Shown here piece by piece: positions 31,073-39,225 of a DNA stretch of 50,411 bases (the stretch's first letter is position 1; each line of letters begins with the position of its first letter). Below the pieces are notes generated by a model. It was given only the letters and a program-made list of their open reading frames with translations, was not told where the DNA came from and made no database searches. Position numbers and translations under genes: made by a program. The stretch comes from Streptomyces palmae (GTDB lineage Bacteria > Actinomycetota > Actinomycetes > Streptomycetales > Streptomycetaceae), in assembly GCF_004684805.1 (NCBI RefSeq), contig NZ_SRID01000007.1, positions 1-50,411 on the forward strand, read 5' to 3'.

Positions 31073-32440
31073 TCAGCCGCGCTCGCCCGACGGGTGGGGC
31101 AGGTGCGCGGCACCGAGGCGCGGGCGGGGTGTGCCGCCGGGCGGGGTCAGGGCCGCCAGCAGGTCCGGGGCCCAGGCCAGCAGCCGTTCGTCGGCGCCCG
31201 AGGCGGCCACGCACTGCACCCCGAGCGGCAGGCCGTCCGGGGCCGGCCCGGCGGGCAGGGCGAGGGCCGGGACCCCGGCGTAGCTCCAGGGCAGGCACAT
31301 CGCCCCGCTGCCGGTGCTCTCCAGGCCCCGGGGCGCCGGGCCGGTCGCCGCGGGGGTGAGCCACAGATCGATGCCGCGGTCCGCCATCACCTGGCGCAGC
31401 CGGTCGCGGAACCGTTCGCGCGCCCGGAGCGCCCGGGTGTAGTCGTCCGGGTCGACCGCCTGGCCCTGGCGGATCGCGGCGGCGGTCTGCGGACGGTAGC
31501 GGTCGCCGTGGCGTGCGAACCAGTCGGCGTGCACCCGGGCGGTCTCGAAGCGGTTGACGGTGTACTGGTCCGCCTCGACCTGGGCCAGGTCGTCCAGGAA
31601 GGGCACCCGCAGGATCTCGTGTCCGGCCGCCGCCAGCCGCGCGGTGTGCTCCTCGAAGGCGGCCAGCGCGGCGGGTTCGGCGCGCCCGAGGTAGGGGCCC
31701 TCGGGCACGGCGAGCCGGGGCCGCGGGGTGGTCGGGGCCGGCTGCTGCCAGCGGTCGCAGAGCACCCCGGCGGCCCGGGTCGCCAGCTCCAGGTCGGCGG
31801 CGAACAGCCCCACCGTGTCGAGGCTGGGCACGTTGGGGATCACGCCCTCGGTCGGGACGCGGTCGTAGCCCGGTTTGAAGCCGATCACCCCGCAGTAGGC
31901 GGCCGGGCGGATCACCGAGCCGACCGTCTGGGTGCCGATGGCCAGGGGCACCATGCCCGCGGCGACCGCCGCCGCCGAACCGCTGCTGGATCCGCCGGGG
32001 GTGTGGCCGAGGTGGTGCGGGTTGCGGGTGGGGCCCGGTGCGGTCCCGGCGAACTCGGCGGTGACCGTCTTGCCCGCGACCAGGGCCCCCGCCGCCCGCA
32101 GCCGGTCGACCAGGGGCGCCTGCGGTCCGTCCAGCAGTTCGGCGGGGAGTTCGGAGCCGGCCCGGGTGGGCAGGCCCGCCACCCGCACGATGTCCTTGAT
32201 CGCGACCGGCACGCCGTACAGCGGCAGACGGTCGAAAGCCGTGTCGCGCTCGGCGAGGGCCCGGGCCTCGGCGCGCAGCCGGGCGCGCCGCCCCGGCTCG
32301 GGGAGGAAGGCCAGGATCTCGGCGTCGACCGCCTCGATCCGGTCGCACAGCCGATCCGCCGCGGTCATGGGGGTTTCCGCCGGGCGGAGCCCGCGGTCCT
32401 CGGGGGAGTGCCCCGCCTGGTCGTTCGAGTCCGGTGCCAT
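31073..32440 (-). CDS. Amidase signature family hydrolase
   Basis: The 455-aa protein carries the amidase signature: the catalytic lysine in LYGVPVAIKDIVRV, the Gly/Ser loop GGSSSGSAAAVAAG, and TQTVGSVIRPAAYCGVIGFKP with the nucleophilic-serine region. In the usual TQTGGSIRxPA motif the second Gly is Val and an extra Val precedes Ile-Arg, a small deviation. It belongs with GatA-like amide hydrolases, but genome position and the absence of gatB/gatC argue against a Gln-tRNA amidotransferase subunit. Substrate is unknown. The frame is open to a GTG at 32449; I use the ATG at 32440. Confidence 0.88.
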   Translation of the reverse strand: MAPDSNDQAGHSPEDRGLRPAETPMTAADRLCDRIEAVDAEILAFLPEPGRRARLRAEARALAERDTAFDRLPLYGVPVAIKDIVRVAGLPTRAGSELPAELLDGPQAPLVDRLRAAGALVAGKTVTAEFAGTAPGPTRNPHHLGHTPGGSSSGSAAAVAAGMVPLAIGTQTVGSVIRPAAYCGVIGFKPGYDRVPTEGVIPNVPSLDTVGLFAADLELATRAAGVLCDRWQQPAPTTPRPRLAVPEGPYLGRAEPAALAAFEEHTARLAAAGHEILRVPFLDDLAQVEADQYTVNRFETARVHADWFARHGDRYRPQTAAAIRQGQAVDPDDYTRALRARERFRDRLRQVMADRGIDLWLTPAATGPAPRGLESTGSGAMCLPWSYAGVPALALPAGPAPDGLPLGVQCVAASGADERLLAWAPDLLAALTPPGGTPRPRLGAAHLPHPSGERG

Positions 32441-32539
32441 GGCCACCACGCTACGAGCCGGTGGGCGGCGCGGTGTCCGCGGGCCCGAAGCCGCTTGCCC
32501 GGAGACGGGGTTGACGGGCGGTCAGCGCGCTGAGCCGGG

Positions 32540-32953
32540 TCATGGGGAGCGGAACAGTTCCAGCAGGTCCTGGCGCCCGAAGGCGCCGGCCGTCTCGACG
32601 GCCGAGGGGGTGCCGGCCGCCGGGTCGGCGCCGTGCGCGAGCAGCAGTCGGACCACCTCGTCCTCTCCCTTGAAGACGGCCCCGGCCAGCGGGGTCTGGC
32701 CGCGGTCGTTGGCACGGTCGGGGTCGGCGCCGCGCTCCAGCAGCACCGTGACCGTCCGGGCGTGGCCGTGGTAGGCGGCGAGCATGACCAGGGAATCGCC
32801 CTGGTCGTTGGTGAGGTTAGCCGGAACCCCGGCGTCCACGTAGGCGGCCAGGGTGTCGGTGTCCCCGTGCCGGGCCAGATCGAAGACCTTGGCGGCCAAC
32901 TGGAGAACCTCGGGGTCGTGCGCGGGTTCGGCACCGGCGTTCGCTTCGTTCAT
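32540..32953 (-). CDS. Ankyrin-repeat protein
   Basis: The 137-aa protein consists of about three ankyrin repeats, seen as GDSLVMLAAYHGHARTVTVL, GQTPLAGAVFKGEDEVVRLL and the LLERGADPDRANDRG / LLAHGADP turns. Ankyrin repeats bind other proteins; no enzymatic domain is attached. It is followed downstream (leftward) by the amidase gene and may be co-transcribed with it across 99 bp. The partner is unknown. Confidence 0.9.
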   Translation of the reverse strand: MNEANAGAEPAHDPEVLQLAAKVFDLARHGDTDTLAAYVDAGVPANLTNDQGDSLVMLAAYHGHARTVTVLLERGADPDRANDRGQTPLAGAVFKGEDEVVRLLLAHGADPAAGTPSAVETAGAFGRQDLLELFRSP

Positions 32954-33118
32954 GACCCCACACTACGTACCCGAAACGCGGTCGGCCGGGTCGTTGACAC
33001 CCGGGCTCCTCCGGGGCGTTGTGCCGGGAAGGTCTGCGTTTGCGACATACCCCGAACGGATACATGCTGTGCACGTGACACCACGTGTGGTGACCGTGCG
33101 TCAGTCAGGAGAACCGTC

Positions 33119-33313
33119 ATGATCCTGTCCGTCTCCGGAGTCGTCCTACTCGGAGTGATCGTCTTTCTGTTCTTCCGCAAGGACGGGCTCAAGGCTTCCC
33201 ATATGGTCGTCTGCTCACTGTTCGGTTTCTATCTCTCCGGTACGGCCATCGCTCCCAGCATCAAGGCCGGCGGCGCGAGCCTGGCCACCATGCTCGGCGG
33301 GATCAAGATCTGA
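33119..33313 (+). CDS. Small two-helix membrane protein
   Basis: The 64-aa protein has a hydrophobic helix at residues 2-20 (ILSVSGVVLLGVIVFLFFR), a short polar loop (KDGLKASH) and a second apolar segment (VVCSLFGFYLSGTAIA). AGGAG lies 8-9 nt upstream of the ATG at 33119. One base separates its stop from the GTG of the FtsK-like gene, so the two are surely co-translated. I recognise this as a pair widely kept in Streptomyces, with unknown function; it resembles small partners of FtsK/TraB-like DNA translocases. Confidence 0.85.
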   Translation: MILSVSGVVLLGVIVFLFFRKDGLKASHMVVCSLFGFYLSGTAIAPSIKAGGASLATMLGGIKI

Positions 33314-33314
33314 C

Positions 33315-34973
33315 GTGTTCCGCCGCCCGCTCCCGCGCCCCTGGGCCGACGCCGCCGTCGATGTCCTGCACCCGGTGCTGACCATCTCCCGAGGGCTGCG
33401 CAGGCTCTCCGCCGGAGCCCGGCAGTACTGGACCCGGCTGCCCGGGGACCGTCGGGGCCCGGTGCTCCTCTTCGTCCTGGCCTGCGCCATGGTCCTGGCG
33501 GTGCTGCCGTACGGGCCGCTGCTGGCCGCGGGCGCGGCGATGGCCGCGGCGGGCTGGGCGGGGCGGGGGTCCCGGCAGGCCGCACCGGGCCCGGACCCGG
33601 CCGAGGCCGGACGGTTGCAGCAGCTGTACGAGGCGCTGGTCCCCTACTTCTCGGTGCCGCAGGACGCCGGCCCGCTCTACCGGCACGGCGGCGCCTGGTC
33701 GGACGCCTTCGAGGAGCACCGGTTCGACGGCGGCCGGCTGTCCCTGCTGCGGCTGCGCTACCCGGCCTACTTCACCGACGGCGAGCCCGAGTGCCGCACC
33801 CGGGTCGAACAGGTGCTGTGCGGCAAGTCCGGGCGCGACCGGGAGTACCTGTTCGACTGGGACGAGGAGGGCAACCGGCTGACGGTGACCGCGTTGCCGC
33901 CCCTGCGCACCGACATCCCGGTGCAGCGCTTCGGCACGGCGCCGGGCGAGACGGTGCTCGGCTTCACCGATCCGTCCCCCGCCGCACCCACCCTCCCGGT
34001 GGCCGGCGCCGAGCCCGCCGGAACCCGTGAGCTGCCACCGGTGGTGTGGCGCACCGGCCCGCGCGCCACCGAGCCGCACCTGCTGGTGACCGGGCGGGCC
34101 GGCAGCGGGGCCACCACCCTGCTGCGCTGCGTGGCGCTCCAGGCGCTCCGGGACGGGGACGTGCTGGTGCTCGACGGCGGCGGCGTCGGCGAGTACGCCT
34201 TCCTGGCCGGCCGGCCAGGGGTACTGGCCGTGGAGAGCGGGCTGAGGGGGGTGCAGGCGGCCCTGGAGTGGGCCGCGCACGAGACCGAGCAGCGGCTGGC
34301 CGCGGCCGACCGGGCCCGGCAGCTCGGCACGATCCCCGCGGGCGAGGCGCACCGGCCGCTGTGGATCCTTGTCGACCGTCCCTCGATGCTGGCCCAGCTC
34401 GCCGCGGCCGACGGGCGGCCGGACCCGCAGGAGCTGCTCCGGGTCCCGCTGTGGCACGGGCGGGCGGTCGGGGTCACCGTGGTGGTGGCCGAGTACTGCG
34501 AGAACCTGGACGCGCTCGGCTCGCCGGTGCACGCCCACGCCCGGGCCCGGGTGGTGCTCGGCGCCGTACCCGCCGGGCAGGTGGCCGCGGTGCTCGGGGC
34601 GCCACCGCACACCACCGGCGCGTACGAGGTGCCTCCGGGGCGCGGCTATGCCCGGCTGGGCACCGGGCCGGTGCACCGGATCCAGGTGCCCGCCGCCCCC
34701 GATCCGTACGACCCCGGCGTGGGCGAGGCGCTGCGCCGGGCGGTGCTGGAGATGCTGCCGGAGCCGGCGGAGGAGTCGGCCGCGCTGCCCCCCGCCGACC
34801 ATGGGGACCGGCCGCCCGGGTCCGCGGAGGTCCGGGAGCCCGCGGAGGCCGGCGACATGGTGCCCGGGCCCACCGCGCCGGCGCCCTCCCGGGACGCCGC
34901 CCCCTCGCTGGTGAAGGGGGCCGGGCCGCGGTGGGCGGACGACGACGGGGCGCTGCCGGTTCAGGCCACGTAG
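33315..34973 (+). CDS. FtsK/SpoIIIE-like ATPase relative with a Walker-A loop lacking lysine
   Basis: The 552-aa protein has two adjacent hydrophobic stretches near the N-terminus (about residues 50-85) and an FtsK-like region. The P-loop position reads VTGRAGSGATTLLRC (about residue 260), with Ala where the Lys of GxxGxGKT should be. A Walker-B-like strand (PLWILVDRP, about 352) and sensor-like VTVVVAEYCEN follow. FtsK-family proteins move DNA at the membrane; without the lysine, ATP binding may be weak or lost. The tail is Pro/Ala-rich. It starts 1 bp after the small membrane protein and overlaps the convergent MocR gene by 13 bp at the 3' end. Confidence 0.75.
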   Translation: MFRRPLPRPWADAAVDVLHPVLTISRGLRRLSAGARQYWTRLPGDRRGPVLLFVLACAMVLAVLPYGPLLAAGAAMAAAGWAGRGSRQAAPGPDPAEAGRLQQLYEALVPYFSVPQDAGPLYRHGGAWSDAFEEHRFDGGRLSLLRLRYPAYFTDGEPECRTRVEQVLCGKSGRDREYLFDWDEEGNRLTVTALPPLRTDIPVQRFGTAPGETVLGFTDPSPAAPTLPVAGAEPAGTRELPPVVWRTGPRATEPHLLVTGRAGSGATTLLRCVALQALRDGDVLVLDGGGVGEYAFLAGRPGVLAVESGLRGVQAALEWAAHETEQRLAAADRARQLGTIPAGEAHRPLWILVDRPSMLAQLAAADGRPDPQELLRVPLWHGRAVGVTVVVAEYCENLDALGSPVHAHARARVVLGAVPAGQVAAVLGAPPHTTGAYEVPPGRGYARLGTGPVHRIQVPAAPDPYDPGVGEALRRAVLEMLPEPAEESAALPPADHGDRPPGSAEVREPAEAGDMVPGPTAPAPSRDAAPSLVKGAGPRWADDDGALPVQAT

Positions 34974-36478
34974 CTGCGCGGCAGATCGGCCCCGGCGCCG
35001 GCTCCGGTCGCCACCAGGCGCGCCGCGTCGGCCAGCCGGGTGGCGGCCTGCTCGGCCACCGCGCCGGCGACCGTGAAGGGCAGCCGGACGAAGCCTTCGA
35101 AGGCGCCGTCCACGCCGAACCGGGGGCCGGAGGGCACCCGCACCCCCAGCCGCTCCGCCGCCTCGGCGATCCGCGAACCGGACAGTCCGCCGGTGCGCAC
35201 CCAGAGGGTGAGCCCGCCGCCGGGCACGGTGAACTCCCAGTCGGGAAGGTGCCGGCGGACCGCCTCGACCAGCGCGTCGCGGTTCTCCCGGGCCTGGTCC
35301 CGGCGCAGCTCCATCGCGGCGTCCCAGCCACCGGTGTTCAGCAGCCAGGTGACGGCGAGCTGTTCCAGCACCGGGGTGCCCAGGTCCACATAGGCCCGGG
35401 CGGCCACCAGGCTGCGGATGATGTCCGGGGCGGCGCGTACCCAGCCGATGCGCAGCCCGGCCCAGAACGACTTGCTGGCCGAGCCCACGGTGACCACGGT
35501 GCTGCCCGCGGGGTCGTAGGCGCTGACCGGACGGGGCACCGGCGCGGCGGGCTCGCCGGGGGTGTCCATCCGGATCTCCGCCATGGTCTCGTCGGCGACC
35601 AGGATGGTGCCGGCCGAGCGCGCCGCGTCCACCAGCTCGCGGCGCTGCTCGTCACTGGCGAGCGCCCCGGTGGGGTTGTGGTAGTCCGCGATCACATAGG
35701 CCATGCGCGGCGCGGCGTCCCGCAGCACCTGCCGCCAGGCGGGCAGGTCCCAGCCACCGAGCCGGGGGGTCATGGCCACGGGCACCAGCCGCACCCCGGC
35801 CTCGCGCATCAGCTGGAGCACATTGGCGTACGAGGGCGACTCGACCGCCGCCCGCTCACCGGGGCGGACGAACAGCCGGCAGGTGGCGGCGACCGCCCCC
35901 ATCCCGCCGGTGGTGACCATGATCTGCTCGGGCATGGTGGGCACGCCGCGCTCGGTGTACCGGTCGGCCAGGGCCTGCCGCAGCCCGGGCAGCCCGGCCG
36001 GGTAGTCGCCGTGGGTGCGGGCGTAGGGTGGCAGCTCCTCCATCGCGCCGGCGACCGCCTGGCTCAGCCAGGGCTCGGGGGCGGGCAGCGAGGCACAGCC
36101 GAGGTCGATCATGGAGCCGGTGGCCTCGGGGGGCAGCGGGTCCAGCCCGCGGGCGGGCACGGGCCGGCCGGCCGGGACCGCGGTCCAGCTGCCGGCGCCG
36201 CGGCGGGACTCCAGGAAGCCCTCGCCCCGCAGCGCCTCGTAGGCGGCGGCGACGGTGGTGCGGCTGACCTCCAGGGCGGCGGCCAGTTCCCGCTCGGCCG
36301 GCAGCCGGGCGGCGACCGGGACCCGGCCTTCCAGCACCAGCAGGCGCACCCCGTCCGCCAGGGCGCGGTAGGCCGGGCGGCGCCGGCCGCCGGCCAGGGC
36401 GGTGGCCTCGCGGGTGTGCTGCGATTGAAGCAGGCGGGCGAGCTGCGGGGCGCCCACTGCCGAGGTCCACGGACTCAT
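34961..36478 (-). CDS. MocR-type regulator (GntR DNA-binding domain fused to aminotransferase-like domain)
   Basis: The 505-aa protein has an N-terminal GntR winged helix (about residues 30-100; PAERELAAALEVSRTTVAAAYEALRGEGFL) and a fold-type I aminotransferase domain (130-490) with DYHNPTG and the PLP-lysine region SASKSFWAGLRIGW. Proteins like this (PdxR, GabR, YczR) sense PLP or an amine and control a divergent gene. It is divergent from a YczE-type membrane protein, the arrangement known from Bacillus and other bacteria. I start it at the ATG at 36478, preceded by GGAAGG; the open frame extends further up but into the intergenic promoter region. Confidence 0.9.
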   Translation of the reverse strand: MSPWTSAVGAPQLARLLQSQHTREATALAGGRRRPAYRALADGVRLLVLEGRVPVAARLPAERELAAALEVSRTTVAAAYEALRGEGFLESRRGAGSWTAVPAGRPVPARGLDPLPPEATGSMIDLGCASLPAPEPWLSQAVAGAMEELPPYARTHGDYPAGLPGLRQALADRYTERGVPTMPEQIMVTTGGMGAVAATCRLFVRPGERAAVESPSYANVLQLMREAGVRLVPVAMTPRLGGWDLPAWRQVLRDAAPRMAYVIADYHNPTGALASDEQRRELVDAARSAGTILVADETMAEIRMDTPGEPAAPVPRPVSAYDPAGSTVVTVGSASKSFWAGLRIGWVRAAPDIIRSLVAARAYVDLGTPVLEQLAVTWLLNTGGWDAAMELRRDQARENRDALVEAVRRHLPDWEFTVPGGGLTLWVRTGGLSGSRIAEAAERLGVRVPSGPRFGVDGAFEGFVRLPFTVAGAVAEQAATRLADAARLVATGAGAGADLPRSYVA

Positions 36479-36497
36479 CGGTTGCGGTCCACCTTCC

Positions 36498-36523
36498 TGG
36501 AATTGGCCATGGAACTGGACTGG
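36498..36523. promoter_or_regulatory. Phased TGG repeats, candidate MocR operator
   Basis: TGG triplets begin at 36498, 36504, 36510, 36516 and 36521, that is with steps of 6, 6, 6 and 5 nt. They lie just upstream of the mocR start. MocR/PdxR proteins often bind direct repeats in the divergent promoter, so this is a reasonable operator candidate. Confidence 0.5.
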
Positions 36524-36537
36524 TCTCTTGGGGTTCA

Positions 36538-36556
36538 GATTGTCATGCTGACAATC
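36538..36556. promoter_or_regulatory. Perfect palindrome in the mocR-yczE divergent promoter
   Basis: GATTGTCATGCTGACAATC has 8-bp arms around TGC. It sits about midway between the two divergent starts and contains TTGTCA on both strands, which could serve as -35 boxes for both genes. It is probably an operator or overlapping promoter core. Confidence 0.6.
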
Positions 36557-36617
36557 ACGGTGTTCAACCGGCCCTGTCCGCCACGCCACATCCGAGCCAC
36601 ATTCGAGGAGTCCTTCG

Positions 36618-37517
36618 TTGTCCATACTCCCCTCGCGCCCCTCACGGGGCACATCGCGCCCGTCCCGCGCCGGCGACGCGGGCGACTCCTCCGAGGCCGG
36701 CGAGACGACCGAGGCGGCCCAGGCGTCGGCGTCGGCGTCGGCGTCGGGAGGAGCCGGCGCCGACGGGCCCCGCCGGGGCCGGCGGCTCCCCCGGCGCCTG
36801 GTGCACCTCTACGTGGGACTGGCGCTGTACGGGGCGAGCATGGCGATGCAGGTGCGCGCGACCCTCGGCCTGGACCCGTGGGACACCTTCCACCAGGGTG
36901 TGGCCGAGCGCACCTCGCTGTCGTTCGGCACGGTGACCATCCTGGTGGGGGTGGTGGTCCTGCTGCTGTGGATCCCGCTGCGGCAGCGACCGGGCCTGGG
37001 CACGGTGTCGAACGTGCTGGTGATCGGCCTGGTGGCGGACGGCACACTGTGGCTGATGCCGCAGCCGGACGCGCTGGCGGTCCGGATTCCGCTGCTGCTG
37101 GCGTCGATCGTGCTCAATGGCGTGGCCACCGGCCTGTACATCTCGGCGCGCTTCGGGCCCGGCCCGCGGGACGGGTTGACGACCGGGCTGCACCGGCGCA
37201 GCGGCCGGTCGATCCGGCTGGTGCGCACCGGCATCGAGCTCACGGTGCTGGCGACCGGATTCCTGCTGGGCGGCTCGATCGGGGTGGGGACGGTGCTGTA
37301 CGCGGTGGCGATCGGACCGCTGTCGCAGTTCTTCCTGCGGATCTTCGACATCCCGGGCCTGCCGGAGCGCGGCTCCACCGTGGTGGCCCGGGGCACGGGG
37401 ACCACCGCGCCGCAGGGGCCTGCCGAGGGGGCCGCCGACACCGGGACGCCCACCGCGGGCGCCGGAAGCGGAGGGAACGATCCGGACTCCGAGGGGTCCG
37501 CGGTCGACCGGATTTAG
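36618..37517 (+). CDS. YczE/YitT-family integral membrane protein
   Basis: The 299-aa protein has a disordered Ser/Ala-rich N-terminus (about residues 1-55), then a membrane core of about five helices (LVHLYVGLALYGASMAMQ, VTILVGVVVLLLWIPL, VSNVLVIGLVADGTLWL, IPLLLASIVLNGVATGLYI, LTVLATGFLLGG) and a polar tail. Motifs GLDPWDTFHQG and FGPGPRDGLTTGL mark the YczE/YyaS/YitT family, which is linked with MocR regulators. Function is unknown; transport has been suggested for the family. The start is a TTG at 36618 with GAGGAG 7 nt upstream. Confidence 0.86.
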   Translation: MSILPSRPSRGTSRPSRAGDAGDSSEAGETTEAAQASASASASGGAGADGPRRGRRLPRRLVHLYVGLALYGASMAMQVRATLGLDPWDTFHQGVAERTSLSFGTVTILVGVVVLLLWIPLRQRPGLGTVSNVLVIGLVADGTLWLMPQPDALAVRIPLLLASIVLNGVATGLYISARFGPGPRDGLTTGLHRRSGRSIRLVRTGIELTVLATGFLLGGSIGVGTVLYAVAIGPLSQFFLRIFDIPGLPERGSTVVARGTGTTAPQGPAEGAADTGTPTAGAGSGGNDPDSEGSAVDRI

Positions 37518-37619
37518 AGCTTGACGGCGTGGGGCGGTAGTGTACGCCCTTGGTCCACTAGGCGGACCGTTACTGCGCGCTAAAGCGCTGGAAACACTGG
37601 GTGACATCTGCTGCCAGAT

Positions 37620-37648
37620 GTGACAAACCGGGCGCCTGTGGGTAGAAC
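37620..37648 (+). promoter_or_regulatory. Candidate HrdB-type promoter of rbpA
   Basis: GTGACA (37620-37625) and TAGAAC (37643-37648) are separated by 17 nt, a good match to the vegetative consensus. It lies upstream of the SigR-type promoter and could supply basal expression of rbpA. Confidence 0.55.
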
Positions 37649-37700
37649 AACGGGGCGGCACGAAGGTAGGCAGTGGCACACAGCGCCACATTCCGATACG

Positions 37701-37726
37701 GGAATTCTCATCGCCGACCGGACGTT
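37701..37726 (+). promoter_or_regulatory. SigR-type promoter of rbpA
   Basis: GGAAT (37701-37705), 18 nt, then GTT (37724-37726), which is the SigR consensus GGAAT-N18-GTT. rbpA of S. coelicolor is a known SigR (disulfide-stress) target, so the assignment combines visible motif and established knowledge. Confidence 0.85.
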
Positions 37727-37787
37727 GACCGGATGACGACGACAGCGACACCTGTCCTGTGGGCGACAAGCCCGGGAGGCACGATTC

Positions 37788-38162
37788 ATGAGTGAGCGAG
37801 CTCTCCGCGGCACGCGACTCGTGGTGACCAGCTACGAGACCGACCGCGGCATCGATCTGGCCCCGCGCCAGGCGGTGGAGTACGCATGCCCGAACGGCCA
37901 TCGATTCGAGATGCCGTTCTCGGTAGAGGCGGAGATTCCGCCGGAGTGGGAGTGCAAGGCGTGCGGCGCCACCGCGCTCCTGGTGGACGGGGACGGCCCC
38001 GAGGAGAAGAAGGGGAAGCCCGCGCGTACGCACTGGGACATGCTCATGGAGCGGCGTACCCGTGAGGAGCTGGAGGAGGTGCTGGCCGAGCGGCTGGCGG
38101 TCCTGCGCTCCGGCGCCATGAACATCGCCGTGCACCCGCGCGACACCCGCAAGTCTGCCTGA
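37788..38162 (+). CDS. rbpA: RNA polymerase-binding protein RbpA
   Basis: The 124-aa protein is practically the Streptomyces RbpA: MSERALRGTRLVVTSYETDR, a zinc-binding core with C34, H38, C56 and C59 (CPNGH and CKACG), a basic linker (EEKKGKPARTHWDMLMERR) and the sigma-interacting C-terminal helices (EELEEVLAERLAVLRSG). RbpA binds the core enzyme and group 1/2 sigma factors and stabilises open complexes. It stands alone with two promoters upstream and a strong terminator downstream. It is the best marker that this part of the window is Streptomyces core chromosome. Confidence 0.98.
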   Translation: MSERALRGTRLVVTSYETDRGIDLAPRQAVEYACPNGHRFEMPFSVEAEIPPEWECKACGATALLVDGDGPEEKKGKPARTHWDMLMERRTREELEEVLAERLAVLRSGAMNIAVHPRDTRKSA

Positions 38163-38180
38163 CGGCAGCACGCGCATACC

Positions 38181-38219
38181 AAGGGCTGGGGCCGCTGCAT
38201 CGCAGCGGCCCCAGCCCTT
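38181..38219 (+). terminator. Strong hairpin terminator after rbpA
   Basis: A perfect 18-bp stem (38181-38198 with 38202-38219) has a 3-nt loop ATC. It starts 18 bp after the rbpA stop. It is among the strongest hairpins in the window and should insulate rbpA. Confidence 0.92.
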
Positions 38220-38504
38220 GCGTGTCCGCGGACTCCCACCTGGGGCCGTCCGCGCGTCTGCGGACTCCGCCTGGGGCCATCACGCACGGGGCGGTCCGGC
38301 CCCCGCCGCCTGGCGTCGCGCGTCTCGCCTGGCCGTTGAGGGATGCCGCCGGGCCCCTCGGTGTCCGCGGGGCCGGGCGTCACTCGTCTCCAGGTCCGCC
38401 CCGGCGCCGCGGCGTCCCGGGGTCCCAGGGTCCCACTGACCTTGCGCGGCCCCTGAGGGCGCCGCGTGCTGCCGTCCCGGGCCGGTTCGGCGGATCGCCG
38501 GCCG
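38220..38504. other. Intergenic region between rbpA terminator and fxsA 3' end, with a short direct repeat
   Basis: No convincing gene is present. GCGGACTCC..CCTGGGGCC occurs at 38228-38247 and 38260-38278. The rest is G/C-rich without clear structure. Confidence 0.55.
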
Positions 38505-39125
38505 TCAGCGGGGCAGCGGCGGGTCCTCGCGGCGCGGCCGGTCGGCGTCCGCCGCCGAGCCGCCGTCCGCGCGGTCCCGGATGACCTCGCCCTGGACCAC
38601 CTTGCCGTCCGGCCGGCGCATCCGCGCCTGCTGGAACGCCTCCCCCATGCCGCCCGGGGCCGCCATGCGCACCTTGCGCTCCAGCGAGCGCTCCAGTCGG
38701 CGGCGGAGCAGGTTGCCGGTGGGCGGGAAGAGGCACAGCAGCCCGACCACGTCGGAGAGCAGCCCGGGCAGCATCAGCAGCAGCCCGCCCAGCATCGGCA
38801 GGGCGTTGCCACCGCCCGTCTCGGCCCGCCGGGCTCCGGGGCCGGTCGCGCCGGGCTGGAAGGCTCCGGTGAGGGACTGCCAGGCCCGCCGGCCCGCTCG
38901 CTTGATCACGATCGCGCCCAGCACCACCCCGGCGACCAGCAGCAGGAAGACGGTGAACCCGCCCGCCGCCTCCCCCACCAGGATCAGCAGCCAGATCTCC
39001 AGCACCAGCCAGAGAGCCAGGCCCAGCGGCAGAAAGCTGCGGGCACGGGAGCGCCCGGGGCGGCGGGGATCCCCCTGGACCGAGCCCCGGGGCGAATCCG
39101 TCGGATGCGATGCGCCGGTCGTCAT
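38505..39125 (-). CDS. fxsA: FxsA-family membrane protein
   Basis: The 206-aa protein has membrane helices in the first half (LGLALWLVLEIWLLILVG, FTVFLLLVAGVVLGAIVI) and a third apolar segment (LPMLGGLLLMLPGLLSDVVGLLCLFPPTG), which contains the family motif GxxLxxPGxxTDxxGxLLxxPP in slightly changed form. Both ends are charged and disordered. FxsA of E. coli suppresses exclusion of phage T7 by the F plasmid when overproduced; its normal role is unknown. It lies 100 bp downstream of ppm on the same strand and may be the last gene of an lnt-ppm-fxsA unit. Confidence 0.9.
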   Translation of the reverse strand: MTTGASHPTDSPRGSVQGDPRRPGRSRARSFLPLGLALWLVLEIWLLILVGEAAGGFTVFLLLVAGVVLGAIVIKRAGRRAWQSLTGAFQPGATGPGARRAETGGGNALPMLGGLLLMLPGLLSDVVGLLCLFPPTGNLLRRRLERSLERKVRMAAPGGMGEAFQQARMRRPDGKVVQGEVIRDRADGGSAADADRPRREDPPLPR

Positions 39126-39225
39126 GCCCCCAGTGTGCCTGGGCCGGTGGGGCGACCGCGCACCAGGGCGGGCACCGCCGCACGGCGCCCCGCGCCCGGC
39201 TCCGCCGCCGATCCGCCGGGGCCGA

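Noticed and set aside
34046..37540. 1164-codon plus-strand frame across the FtsK-like, MocR and YczE genes
   Set aside because: It crosses three well-supported genes and a divergent promoter in the wrong frame.
37523..37543. TTGACG ... TAGTGT pair upstream of rbpA as a vegetative promoter
   Set aside because: The spacing is only 11 nt, too short; the GTGACA-N17-TAGAAC pair downstream fits better.
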